Part shown: in pieces, positions 15,438-23,543 of the stretch | Numbering within the stretch: the first letter of the stretch is position 1 | How the letters are laid out: each line of letters begins with the position of its first letter | IMG/VR virus record: IMGVR_UViG_3300030060_006403 | Coordinates: 1 to 31,591 of that record | Length of the DNA stretch: 31,591 bases | Origin: a virus | Reading direction: 5' to 3' (one strand) | Translations under genes and position numbers: made by a program | Notes under the pieces: generated by a model | The model's input: only the letters and a program-made list of their open reading frames with translations | Databases searched by the model: none | Told to the model about the DNA's origin: nothing

Positions 15438-15478
15438 AGATAATTGTGTTGTAAATTATTAAATTCTTTCACTTAATT

Positions 15479-16297
15479 ATGTTTGTGAATACAAGACTTG
15501 CAGTAATCAAAATGATCGAAGAATCTAGACTGCCCATCAGTCGTGTGGCAGACCTCGCAGGAATGACACCTAATTCAATATTCAGGTTGAAACGTGATCC
15601 AAACTCCAAATGTAGAAGTTATAATGTGGAGAAAATAGCAGACATTTGTGGTTTTAAAGTGAAATGGGATCAGCGAAAACCTGATGAATGTAATGTGTTT
15701 AAACTTGACGACGAACCTATTGAGGAGATTCAAAACATGAATGGATTTACTAATGAAATTGAAAAACTTGCTGATCGTATTGCAGATTATAAAATGCAAA
15801 ACAGAATGAAAGATCAAGAGATTGAAGAACTTAAAGAAAAGTTAAATACAATTAGCATTGATGATGAAACAAAAAAATTAGATTTTGCAAAAAACTTTCA
15901 AAGTGAATGTAAAATGGAGGTTCGTTTAAATGGTTTAACTCTTGAAAACAGACTTTTAGACATTCAAGGTAAAGATGCATGTTCAAAATATTTAGGATAT
16001 TCAGAAAATGAACTAACCGAACTGTGGAGACCTAATGAATGGTTTAAATTTGGTGAACATCCAATAGATCAACTTTTTCATAAAGAATCTCCAACCAAAT
16101 TAGAATCTGCTAAATTATTTGTTTCAGGTGCTTTATCATTAGCAAAAACTGTTTTTATGTCAAATGAAACCTTTGCATTACCTATTATATATAAGCACAA
16201 AGATGGATCAAAAGTTTTAACGACTTTATATTTTGATTTTAATATTTCAAAAAAGATTGCAACGATTAAAACTAGGTTTCATAATGGAACTCATTAA
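15479..16297 (+). CDS. HTH-coiled coil-PAS-like protein in the repressor position (272 aa)
   Basis: Residues 1-62 look like a lambda repressor-type helix-turn-helix (MIEESRLPISRVADLAGMTP, then SIFRLKRDP). Residues 88-125 are a likely coiled coil. Residues 145-272 read as a PAS domain: ENRLLDIQGKDACSKYLGYS, then ELWRPNEWFKFG, and a final PIIYKHKDGSKVLTTLYFDF. No S24/LexA-type Ser-Lys peptidase or cleavage site is present. The gene diverges from the early block and is next to attP and int, the classic place for the lysogeny repressor. Induction by a ligand or cell signal instead of SOS cleavage is inferred. There is no ribosome site before ATG, so the message may be leaderless. DNA-binding role is likely; the PAS call is moderate. 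Confidence 0.75.
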   Translation: MFVNTRLAVIKMIEESRLPISRVADLAGMTPNSIFRLKRDPNSKCRSYNVEKIADICGFKVKWDQRKPDECNVFKLDDEPIEEIQNMNGFTNEIEKLADRIADYKMQNRMKDQEIEELKEKLNTISIDDETKKLDFAKNFQSECKMEVRLNGLTLENRLLDIQGKDACSKYLGYSENELTELWRPNEWFKFGEHPIDQLFHKESPTKLESAKLFVSGALSLAKTVFMSNETFALPIIYKHKDGSKVLTTLYFDFNISKKIATIKTRFHNGTH

Positions 16298-16298
16298 G

Positions 16299-16322
16299 TC
16301 CCCATGTTTTGTTCCCCATGTT
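16299..16322. repeat. Direct repeat arm near attP, left copy
   Basis: A 24-base sequence made of TCCCCATGTTTTG followed by a second TCCCCATGTT occurs here and again at 16512-16535. Each copy is itself a double of the core CCCCATGTT. The two copies flank the tRNA-Leu half at 80 and 67 bases. This is the layout of integrase arm-type binding sites. Confidence 0.8.
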
Positions 16323-16331
16323 TGACCCATT

Positions 16332-16357
16332 ATGTCCTTTGATGTCCTAGGATGTCC
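16332..16357. repeat. Three ATGTCC boxes at 10-base spacing
   Basis: ATGTCC occurs at 16332, 16342 and 16352, so on one face of the helix. It lies between the left arm repeat and the attP core. Phased short direct repeats in an att region usually bind an excisionase or an accessory factor. Confidence 0.5.
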
Positions 16358-16402
16358 CTCTGAAAATATATAAAATTAAATTTGTTGAATATAGTGTTTT
16401 TA

Positions 16403-16444
16403 GATTTTAAGTCCACAGTGTCTACCAATTCCACCACCCGGGCA
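16403..16444 (-). other. attP: attP core: 5' half of a tRNA-Leu(UAA)
   Basis: On the minus strand the bases from GCCCGGGTGGTGGAATTGG through GTAGACACTGTGGACTTAAAATC match the 5' half of a bacterial tRNA-Leu: acceptor strand, D-arm, anticodon stem and a loop with anticodon TAA. The match stops two bases into the 3' side of the anticodon stem. No variable arm, T-arm or 3' end follows, so this is not a working tRNA gene. It lies beside the integrase between repeat arms. The crossover probably falls in the anticodon loop of the host gene. Confidence 0.8.
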
Positions 16445-16511
16445 TCAAATCTTTTGTCGTCAATCTTTTTTTCAAAAAACTAAATAATTAAAAAATGTTA
16501 AAATTCTTTGT

Positions 16512-16535
16512 TCCCCATGTTTTGTTCCCCATGTT
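16512..16535. repeat. Direct repeat arm near attP, right copy
   Basis: The second copy of the 24-base double CCCCATGTT repeat described at 16299-16322, in the same orientation. It ends one base before the stop codon of the integrase gene (16537). Probably an integrase arm site. Confidence 0.8.
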
Positions 16536-16536
16536 G

Positions 16537-17703
16537 TCAAATTTGAGGATAAAAACCTGATTTTTTAACACTTGGAAAATCTGTTTCTAATTGGGATATA
16601 TGAAATTTAGTATAACCATCAGTTGTATTAGTATTGGTATGACCTAATAATCTTGACACTAAATGAATATCTCCAGTTTCAAAATATTTTCGCACTGCAA
16701 ATGTATCTCTTAAATTATGAAAATGCAATTTACTTTCTTTTCCTAAAACTTTTTTTACTGCTTGTTTAAATCCTCTTGATATTTTACTACGATCATTAAA
16801 CTTAACAATATGGTATTTTTTATCTTTTGCTTTCTTTTGAAAATCAATTAAAAAATCTTTTTGTTCTTGATTTATAATAAACTCTCTGAATCTTTGTTTT
16901 CTTTTTGTTTCTTCCATTGGTATTTTCATCAAATAGTTTTTATTCAATGGAATAATATTAGCATAAAAAGGTTCTTTTAATCTACATCCAGTTTCAACAT
17001 AAAATTTTATAACTTGTTTTAAATAGTTTGCATCATCACGAGTTTTTTGAAAACCACTAAATTGATTAAAATCACATTGTAATATTTTATCTAATACTGG
17101 TTCTGAAAAATAAGTTGGTTCTTTATTGGGTTTAGTTGGTAGTTTTATATTTGGTTTATTATTAAGATCTAAATTCCAATCTTTAACTTTTTCAGCGTAA
17201 ATGAAATCAACTAAATATTTAAAATATCTGAGACTGTTATATGTAAAGTATTCTGAATCTTTTTTGTTTACATACTTTCTAAATTGTAAAATATCTTTTT
17301 GTGAAATAGTTTCAAAATTTTTATTTTTACCAAAACAATCTAAAAGTCTTCCTAATATAATTTTATCTCCTCGAATAGTTTCTTCAGATTGATTTTCTGT
17401 TATTTTATAATCAATATAATAATCAATTGCATTTTTTAAAGTGATCGTTCTTACTTTACTTACTTTATCCTCATTGATCCATTCAAAATATGTTTTATCA
17501 ATAATGCCATTTAACAAATTTTTTCTTTGTTGATGCACCATCAATCCTCTTTTCTCTGCTTGATGTTTTTGTTGTATAGTTGATAATGACATATCTATTT
17601 CAAGAGGAATCAAAAAATCTTTTTCAATTCCATCCTCAACAGAACGTAAACGATAATAATATTTTTGACGTTTAAAAATCCAATGGTTTATTCTTCTTAC
17701 CAC
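16537..17703 (-). CDS. int: Tyrosine recombinase integrase (388 aa)
   Basis: The catalytic set is complete: R241 (ETGCRLKEP), H329 and R332 (FHNLRDTF), H355 (LLGHTNTNTT) and the nucleophile Y364 (GYTKF). The core-binding helical domain spans about 85-190, and a basic, aromatic N-terminus (HWIFKRQKYYYRLR) fits an arm-binding domain. The enzyme joins attP to a host tRNA-Leu gene and, with a directionality factor, excises it. The start is GTG at 17703 with no clear ribosome site; later starts would cut the arm domain. It faces the repressor-like gene across attP. Confidence 0.92.
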   Translation of the reverse strand: MVRRINHWIFKRQKYYYRLRSVEDGIEKDFLIPLEIDMSLSTIQQKHQAEKRGLMVHQQRKNLLNGIIDKTYFEWINEDKVSKVRTITLKNAIDYYIDYKITENQSEETIRGDKIILGRLLDCFGKNKNFETISQKDILQFRKYVNKKDSEYFTYNSLRYFKYLVDFIYAEKVKDWNLDLNNKPNIKLPTKPNKEPTYFSEPVLDKILQCDFNQFSGFQKTRDDANYLKQVIKFYVETGCRLKEPFYANIIPLNKNYLMKIPMEETKRKQRFREFIINQEQKDFLIDFQKKAKDKKYHIVKFNDRSKISRGFKQAVKKVLGKESKLHFHNLRDTFAVRKYFETGDIHLVSRLLGHTNTNTTDGYTKFHISQLETDFPSVKKSGFYPQI

Positions 17704-17740
17704 AGATCAATTTAAGAAAAATTTTAAAATTCTTCCACAA

Positions 17741-17783
17741 TTGACTATTTCATTTTAACTTTTATAAATAAAGGGAGGTTACT
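17741..17783 (+). promoter_or_regulatory. Sigma-70-like promoter and ribosome site of the small rightward gene
   Basis: TTGACT (17741-17746), a 16-base spacer and TATAAA (17763-17768) form a good promoter, and GGGAGG (17773-17778) lies six bases before ATG. The start of transcription implied by the -10 box would fall within the ribosome site, so either the leader is very short or a slightly upstream promoter is used. It lies in the int-divergent gap and could fire in the prophage. Confidence 0.55.
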
Positions 17784-17972
17784 ATGATTCCTGCTGAACA
17801 TATTGAAGAAATGGTTAAAAATTCTTGGATCAAAGATGCTGATAAAGAAGATTTAGATGCTTTTTTTAAATGGTTAGAAAAATGTCCAATTGTTTATAAA
17901 GCAATTGATGCCAATGAAAAAGATCATACAATCGAGTTAAATTATAAATTTACATTATTAAAAGAAGATTAA
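17784..17972 (+). CDS. Solitary rightward small acidic protein (62 aa)
   Basis: One of only two plus-strand genes in the phage. The protein is acidic and mostly helical (HIEEMVKNSWIKDADKEDL, DAFFKWLEKCPIVYKAID) with a final strand (HTIELNYKFTLL). No family is recognised. It has its own promoter-like sequence and strong ribosome site. It ends convergently on the tail operon, sharing its last four bases with the opposite stop. Its position beside int and opposite to lytic transcription is typical of a gene expressed in the lysogen (a moron), such as superinfection exclusion, but no function can be read. Confidence 0.75.
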   Translation: MIPAEHIEEMVKNSWIKDADKEDLDAFFKWLEKCPIVYKAIDANEKDHTIELNYKFTLLKED

Positions 17973-18988
17973 AATTCTTCAACGATAGATAAACTGGTAT
18001 TAAAAACCCTTGATGCTACTTGAGTTGATTGCAATTCATTCTGTCCAAATCTAGCATATAAATAATCACCAACTGTTGTACTTGATGAATCAGGAGTAAA
18101 TATAAATGGAATATGTGATCCATTAGTTTTATTCCAAACTGAATTATAAAAATCAAACGATGCATGATTATTTGTTGATATATCTGATGAAGTCAATTGA
18201 GTATCATTAACAAAACTATAACTAATATCATACCTTGTTCTTCCACCAAATCTTAAAGATGTGTTTGTTCCCTTTGATCTAAATGGCTGACCTGCTGTTG
18301 TATCTGAAGATGTGAAACCCTCTAAAAATCGTGCTGAACTAAATCTCTTACCTGAAGGAGTCTCCATAATATCGTTCCCATATTCAATCGTTCTATTAAC
18401 TTGTAAATCAGGAGATCCTGATAATTCAAAAGCCATACCAATTACAATCTGACCAATCTTTAAATCTGTGCTTGAAAAATCTCCACTCACTCCCTCTATT
18501 TGTATTCCGAAATGTTGAAAATTTAAATTTGAATCAAAAGTTATAATTGAATCTCCATCATTGTCAGGAGTGAAAACATTAGAACTTTCATCTGCATTAA
18601 TTACCTCTGATGATGCTGTTATTGCACCACTATTATCTAAAACAATTGCTGATGTGTTTGCACAAACAAAAAATTGTGCATCTGCTGTTTTCATATTATG
18701 GTTTAAGATTGCCACATAAGACAAAGGGATCGCTGTTCCAAAATCTAAATTAATTAAAACATGATCTTGTTTTGTCACGCTTCCTGCTGATGTGTCAAAC
18801 GTTACTCTTTTTTGAGGATTCATATCAAATAACTCTTGAACAACTCCTCCACCTGATTTGATTCCAACAAAATCATTCGCACTGCTTGTTGACTGAACAG
18901 TAAAATTATCCATTCCATATCCTCTTGAAACCATAGAGTTTATTTGATCTGTAAAAAATTTTGGTGAAACAATTCTTTGATGTGTCAT
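17969..18988 (-). CDS. Tail tip/baseplate-like structural protein (339 aa)
   Basis: The last gene of the structural operon. It is beta-rich, Ser/Thr/Asp/Asn-rich and has no membrane or enzyme motif. The start at 18988 couples to the previous stop as TAATG; an in-frame ATG at 19024 lies inside that gene and is less likely. Features include SYVAILNHNMKTADAQFF near 90 and RFGGRTRYDISYSF near 252. No family is recognised. Position after the large tail tip-like protein suggests a distal tail or host-contact role. Confidence 0.65.
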   Translation of the reverse strand: MTHQRIVSPKFFTDQINSMVSRGYGMDNFTVQSTSSANDFVGIKSGGGVVQELFDMNPQKRVTFDTSAGSVTKQDHVLINLDFGTAIPLSYVAILNHNMKTADAQFFVCANTSAIVLDNSGAITASSEVINADESSNVFTPDNDGDSIITFDSNLNFQHFGIQIEGVSGDFSSTDLKIGQIVIGMAFELSGSPDLQVNRTIEYGNDIMETPSGKRFSSARFLEGFTSSDTTAGQPFRSKGTNTSLRFGGRTRYDISYSFVNDTQLTSSDISTNNHASFDFYNSVWNKTNGSHIPFIFTPDSSSTTVGDYLYARFGQNELQSTQVASRVFNTSLSIVEEF

Positions 18989-21243
18989 TAAGGTCTTCCT
19001 ACTTCTGTAACAACAAACTCGCATCCATGAGGTCGTTTTGTTGTTTGTGTTATCATAAATAAAAAACTGGTTGTCATTGCAGTTCCATATAATTTGATGT
19101 TTGAATCCCAGTTCTCAAAATTAATTATATCTCCCACCTCAAGATGATTGTATCTAGCAGTTGGAACATCAAACATGATCACAAGTTTTCTGTCTTTAGA
19201 AATATCTTTATAATAACTGGCTAATCCAGTTGCTGTTGCTGTGTCTAATATTTTATCTGCCTCTATTTCCATTTCAAGAGTTTGAGAAACTCCTGATGCA
19301 GTTGTTCCCTGCGATGTAGAATCACTTGCAGAAACTGATTTTTTAGTTTGATTTTTTGCATAATCAAAATCATAATCAATAACGATAGAATTTCTAACTG
19401 CATTGAGTGGAGTAAATGCAATGCTATCTAATGTCATAAAATTATAATCAATATTTTCAACAGCATCTCCACTTGCATAATCAGCATCTTTTTCAAGAGT
19501 TGCAGTTTTAAAAGTTTTACCTGCTGAAAGAAAAAAGAATGTTCCACAAAGAGATCCGATATTTTCAATCAAAGATTTAGAATTAATAAATTTATTTTGT
19601 GAAAATGCAAACTTTATGTTTGCTATTGAACTCGGATGATTGGCAGTTCCAATATCAAAAACATTTGTTATCTTGCCATTGGTTGAGTTTCCTGATGCAT
19701 CAAAAACAGTTGTGTTTATATCTGAGTAAGAAAGTTCAGTTCTTATAATATCCTCTGCTATATAAATAGGATTTTCGATTACATCATTTTCATCATACCC
19801 ATTATCTCTGCTGTCATCATCTGCCCAACTTCCAAATTTTCTACCTTTTCCACTAAAATATACATACTCAATATTAGCAGGATTTGTAACCTCTTTTTTC
19901 TTTTTGATCACTTGTCTTGGAACTAAGACACGTCTATCATTTTGGATAAATGAATCCATCATCGTTTTTTGTTCATTTATATCCTGAATATATTGTGTAT
20001 AATCCTGATCTGCTGTATAGGTAATTTCTAATGCAACCTCTTTAAATTGTGCATTCACATTTACACTTGCACCTGCATCAAGAAAAAATTCATACGTTCC
20101 CTCAAAACTCCAGTTTTCTTGTTCACTCGTAGAGAATATTAAACTACCTCCAGTGAGTGGTATATCAATGCTCTGCTCAAGATTAGAATCTGAAAAAGTA
20201 ACATTGACAGAATTACCAGTATTATTTGCATCTCTAAATGTAAAAGCATCCTGACCTGATCCTACAAAATCTTGAAAACTACAAACTAAATTTATGTCTG
20301 TGATCACACCAAGATTAGGTTGTTTAGGTATATCAAACTGAACTGTTCCAGTTGAACCTGCATTTGCTGTAACTGTTGCACCAGTTTGAAATGAACCATC
20401 TGTAAGTCCACTTCCGTTTTTCAATTCAGGATAATAAATATTTGATGATCCACTAAACCGTATTATATCAGTTGATCCTGAAACTGCAAAAGCAACACTT
20501 CCTAAATTTGGATAAATATTTTTTTGATATTGAAAAACTAAATCAGCATCTACTGTATGCATTCGTTGAGAATCACATTGTGCAACAACCACATTATTTG
20601 AATCATCCCAAGAATTAATCACAATAGCAGGAAACCTTGCTCTTGGTGCATATTTGCTAAAATTGCTAGGTATCGTTCCTATATCACTTTTTTCAGAAAA
20701 ATCTCCATATTGCATCGGAATTGGTTTATTTAAATTTTCTTCAGGAGCATCTGATGATGTAACCACACTTGTTGGTAGATCCTTGTGAATTGTTCCACTT
20801 TTATCAAGCAATTGTAGAACAACTTCGTTTCTATTATAAGTAAAATCTCCTGCAATGACTCCCTCTGCTAAAAGATTACTGGAGGTATCCCAAGGTCTTA
20901 CCTCTTGTTTACATTGAAACAATTCCCACTTTCTATTTGCAAAGTTTTGAGAAGAAAGAAGATCAGAAAATCTACCTCCATTTATAGAGTTAGGAACATT
21001 TGCAATTTTTAAAGTCATAGTGCTGATTGATGAGGTATAATCAAAATAATCTATATTTTGAATAAACTGCCCAAAATCAGTTATTAATCCATAATAAAAA
21101 TCATCACCATCATCTCGATTTGCATCGGATAACCCATAAAATAAACTGGAAGATCCTGCATTATAATAAAGTTTTACAACCCAAAATGTGTTGGTGTTTC
21201 TTGCATACAATCCATTGGTTAATCCTGAACTAAAACTAAGCAT
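18988..21243 (-). CDS. Large tail tip/baseplate hub-like protein (751 aa)
   Basis: It follows the tape measure gene directly, sharing its boundary bases, which is where siphophages keep their distal tail and tip genes. It is beta-rich. Parts resemble tail tip proteins: an N-terminal domain with LITDFGQFIQNIDYFDYTSS, and a C-terminal segment LEVGDIINFENWDSNIKLYG typical of hub-like phage proteins. The gene may combine distal tail and hub roles, as no separate Dit gene is seen. Family assignment is moderate and the role comes mainly from position. Confidence 0.7.
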   Translation of the reverse strand: MLSFSSGLTNGLYARNTNTFWVVKLYYNAGSSSLFYGLSDANRDDGDDFYYGLITDFGQFIQNIDYFDYTSSISTMTLKIANVPNSINGGRFSDLLSSQNFANRKWELFQCKQEVRPWDTSSNLLAEGVIAGDFTYNRNEVVLQLLDKSGTIHKDLPTSVVTSSDAPEENLNKPIPMQYGDFSEKSDIGTIPSNFSKYAPRARFPAIVINSWDDSNNVVVAQCDSQRMHTVDADLVFQYQKNIYPNLGSVAFAVSGSTDIIRFSGSSNIYYPELKNGSGLTDGSFQTGATVTANAGSTGTVQFDIPKQPNLGVITDINLVCSFQDFVGSGQDAFTFRDANNTGNSVNVTFSDSNLEQSIDIPLTGGSLIFSTSEQENWSFEGTYEFFLDAGASVNVNAQFKEVALEITYTADQDYTQYIQDINEQKTMMDSFIQNDRRVLVPRQVIKKKKEVTNPANIEYVYFSGKGRKFGSWADDDSRDNGYDENDVIENPIYIAEDIIRTELSYSDINTTVFDASGNSTNGKITNVFDIGTANHPSSIANIKFAFSQNKFINSKSLIENIGSLCGTFFFLSAGKTFKTATLEKDADYASGDAVENIDYNFMTLDSIAFTPLNAVRNSIVIDYDFDYAKNQTKKSVSASDSTSQGTTASGVSQTLEMEIEADKILDTATATGLASYYKDISKDRKLVIMFDVPTARYNHLEVGDIINFENWDSNIKLYGTAMTTSFLFMITQTTKRPHGCEFVVTEVGRP

Positions 21244-22835
21244 TATCCGATGGCTCTTGCATTATTGATTGCAGGTAATAATGTATTTTTAACATAAGAT
21301 TGTGAAACTAATCCACCGTTAATATTGATCGTTTGATTTACTTTCGATGTTTGACCAGTAAATCCCTTTAACAGAAATGCTCCGAATCCTCCTCCAGTTG
21401 CTGTTTCGATTGCCATACCTGCACCACTTGCAGGATTTAAAATACTTCCTGCTAATCTTAACATTCCAAAAATTGCAGTTTTAGATGCAATCTCAACTGC
21501 TAAACTTGTAACTGCTGAAGACAAAATTTTCTCCATATTTTGACCCTCAATAGATGCCTGAACTAATCGTTGGGTAAATGTTTCTGTCATTCCAATTAAA
21601 CCCAAAAAAGGTTCTTGCATTTTTTGCTCTAGCTCAGCAATACGATCTGCTCTTTCCCTTTGTCTTTGATCTAAACCAATTAAAGAATCTTCATAGGCTT
21701 GATCCATATTCATTTTTTCTTCATTTCTTTTTTTGAAATGCTCTAACTCAACTTTTATAAAAGCATCAAGAATTGCTTTTCGAGATTCACGTTCTTCTTT
21801 ATCAAGTATTTTATTTTGTTCTATCGATGCTAACCTTGCATTTTCTCTTTCAATATTTTTCTCTCTAATAGCATTTTTTTCATCTTTATGTGCTTGAACA
21901 AGATCAATAATTTTTTGTCTTTGACCCTCCATCACATCACTGTTTACCTCATACTCATGACTTAAAGTTTTAAGCAATAGAAATGCACTTTGAATCTCAG
22001 GAGTTAAAGTCATGTAAGACATTTGATTTTTAATGATTTCATCATTTTGATTTGATGTAGCAAATAAAGTTTCAGTAACAACATTTAAAAAACCAGTCAT
22101 TGCTGTTGTTGCTTTCATTACAGCAGGAGTTGATGCTTCACCAAAAGCTAGTCCTAAATTTTCAACAGCAACTGAAAGTTGTTGTTGTCTTTCAATTAAA
22201 CCAAGTTCCTCTGCTCCAAGTTGTTGAACAGCAGTTTTTGCTTGTCTCATTGCTTCATTTAAAAATGCTCTTTTTCTTTCTTCTTCGCTTAATTGAGCTA
22301 CTGATACGCCTTGTTCTTTTGCTAATGCTTTATTGGCAGATGTAACATCAACCATAATACCCAAGTTATCTAACATCAATCTTGACTGCCTACCAAGTCC
22401 AACTGTTAAAGAATTAACAGCAAAAGCAGTATCAACACCCATTGCTTTACCTAATCTTTGAGCAGTATCTAAAAGCTGAGCCATTTCATCATCATTTTCA
22501 ACAATACCTAAAAGCAAAGCTGTATTAGCAGATGTTAAAAGTTCTGTATCACCTATTGTTCCATTAGTTGCATCTCTTAATTTTTGTAGAGAATCAGCAG
22601 TAAATCCAACATTTTTACCTAGATTTAACATTGCACGTTCTAGATCTTGAACTCTTTGTGACTGAACAGCAAGTTGAACTGCTTGATTTGCAGTTTGAAA
22701 TGCGATGAATCCTTTTGCAACTTGCCCTGCTCTTTTGCCAAGTTTTTCTAATGATGAATCTAATTTTCTAGTTTTTTGAGTTGCCTTATCAATGCCTAAA
22801 ATTTTATAAATTAGATTTATTGTTTTATCTGCCAC
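21243..22835 (-). CDS. Tail tape measure protein (530 aa)
   Basis: A long helical protein with an N-terminal tape-measure-like stretch (LEKLGKRAGQVAKGFIAFQT), a long charged coiled coil (about 300-400), a hydrophobic membrane-active-like region (LAVEIASKTAIFGMLRLAGS) near 437-456 and a Gly-rich C-terminus. It follows the two-frame chaperone locus, the usual place. At about 1.5 angstroms per residue it would set a tail of roughly 80 nm, short for a siphophage. The start is GTG, with GGAG well spaced before it. Confidence 0.85.
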   Translation of the reverse strand: MADKTINLIYKILGIDKATQKTRKLDSSLEKLGKRAGQVAKGFIAFQTANQAVQLAVQSQRVQDLERAMLNLGKNVGFTADSLQKLRDATNGTIGDTELLTSANTALLLGIVENDDEMAQLLDTAQRLGKAMGVDTAFAVNSLTVGLGRQSRLMLDNLGIMVDVTSANKALAKEQGVSVAQLSEEERKRAFLNEAMRQAKTAVQQLGAEELGLIERQQQLSVAVENLGLAFGEASTPAVMKATTAMTGFLNVVTETLFATSNQNDEIIKNQMSYMTLTPEIQSAFLLLKTLSHEYEVNSDVMEGQRQKIIDLVQAHKDEKNAIREKNIERENARLASIEQNKILDKEERESRKAILDAFIKVELEHFKKRNEEKMNMDQAYEDSLIGLDQRQRERADRIAELEQKMQEPFLGLIGMTETFTQRLVQASIEGQNMEKILSSAVTSLAVEIASKTAIFGMLRLAGSILNPASGAGMAIETATGGGFGAFLLKGFTGQTSKVNQTININGGLVSQSYVKNTLLPAINNARAIG

Positions 22836-23244
22836 TTTTTTTCTCCATTAAATGTTTTTGTAAAAATGAAATTTCATCTTTTATAACAAAAAAATCCCTG
22901 ATCTTTAATGCAGGTGCATCATTCAGGGATCTTGCTAAGGGAATATTGAAACTATTCATTAGTTGATACTCTTCGATAATTTTGTCAAATTCTGAATCCC
23001 ATAAATATCGAGGATTCGCAAAAAAATGAAACTGGTAAAATAATTGCTGACCAACTGAAAACTTTTTTCCATCTGCCTCCGATGCTATACGTTCTATTTC
23101 TTCCCATATCTCCTCCTCATCATATTGTATATTTTTGAAAAGGGTAGGAGATTGAGCAGTATAATTAGTTCCTAGTGGGAGGATAACTGGGAACTGAGGT
23201 GTTTCTGTATAACCAAGTGCTGAACACCAAACAGCATAACTCAA
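22825..23244 (-). CDS. Tail assembly chaperone, second frame (gpT-like; made by frameshift)
   Basis: This 139-codon frame lies between the first chaperone frame and the tape measure, the gpG/gpGT position. Its only upstream start is a TTG at 23244 whose GGAG is one base away, which is too close for efficient starting. The frame is open back to the A AAA AAA site at 23262-23256. A -1 slip there would give a fusion of about 239 residues. It has helical content (EEEIWEEIERIASEADGKKF; FYQFHFFANPRYLW). The chaperone role is inferred from the layout. Confidence 0.7.
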   Translation of the reverse strand: MSYAVWCSALGYTETPQFPVILPLGTNYTAQSPTLFKNIQYDEEEIWEEIERIASEADGKKFSVGQQLFYQFHFFANPRYLWDSEFDKIIEEYQLMNSFNIPLARSLNDAPALKIRDFFVIKDEISFLQKHLMEKKSGR

Positions 23245-23543
23245 TCTCCTGATTCTTTTTTTGACTCATTATCCATTCTTAAGTAACGAAGTAATATTTT
23301 TTGACCTAGTGCATCAATCTCAGGATGACTTAAGCCTTTTAAAATATTTTCAGGATCATCAAAAGCAAACTCTAAACATTTTGAAATAGATTGATCATGA
23401 AGTTCCCAATCAATATTTAGTTTAGAAACTTCACCTTTTTTGTCAATTGTTGAATTTCTATAACTTTTTTTATACATGTTATAAAGCTCACGTTCTTGAC
23501 CAAATGTTATGTCATTTATTTCATATTTATCTACTTTTTGCAT
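23241..23543 (-). CDS. Tail assembly chaperone, first frame (gpG-like, 100 aa)
   Basis: A short acidic-basic helical protein (YEINDITFGQERELYNMYKK; SKCLEFAFDDPENILKGLSH) between tail tube and tape measure. Strong AGGAGG precedes ATG. Near its end the codons TCA AAA AAA GAA carry a -1 slippery heptamer in the right phase, 13 bases before the stop, so most ribosomes should make this form and a minority the gpGT-like fusion. Chaperones of this kind coat the tape measure before tube polymerisation. No sequence homology to a named family is claimed. Confidence 0.75.
   Translation of the reverse strand: MQKVDKYEINDITFGQERELYNMYKKSYRNSTIDKKGEVSKLNIDWELHDQSISKCLEFAFDDPENILKGLSHPEIDALGQKILLRYLRMDNESKKESGD
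23256..23262 (-). other. Programmed -1 frameshift site A AAA AAA
   Basis: On the minus strand the zero-frame codons TCA AAA AAA contain the X XXY YYZ heptamer A AAA AAA in correct phase. After a -1 slip the reading enters the second chaperone frame as AGA ATC AGG AGA TTG. A small TGCTG/CAGCA hairpin lies about 20 bases downstream (23218-23236). The two-frame chaperone with a slippery site is a known, conserved tail-gene arrangement. Confidence 0.75.

Larger units (their letters stand above)
15239..15478. promoter_or_regulatory. Divergent control region between the repressor-like gene and the early block
   Basis: This 240-base gap separates the only divergent gene pair at the start of the early block. 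It is over 70% A+T. It contains two palindromic ATTATAAT boxes (15353-15360 and 15375-15382) that could serve as -10 elements on either strand, a set of ATTAACT half-sites near the plus-strand gene, and two interleaved inverted repeats in the early leader. No textbook -35 box is evident. Confidence 0.7.

Noticed and set aside
15575-15817. Minus-strand frame under the repressor-like gene
   Set aside because: It is opposite a gene with clear HTH and PAS-like features and has no ribosome site.
16403-16444. A working tRNA-Leu gene
   Set aside because: The match ends in the anticodon stem. No variable arm, T-arm or acceptor 3' strand follows on the minus strand, so it is only an attP fragment.
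16299-16535. CRISPR array
   Set aside because: Only two 24-base repeats with no regular spacer series; their place around attP fits integrase arm sites.
17702-17972. Excisionase encoded by the small rightward gene beside int
   Set aside because: The protein is acidic without an HTH; the HTH_17 protein at 11396-11617 is a better candidate.
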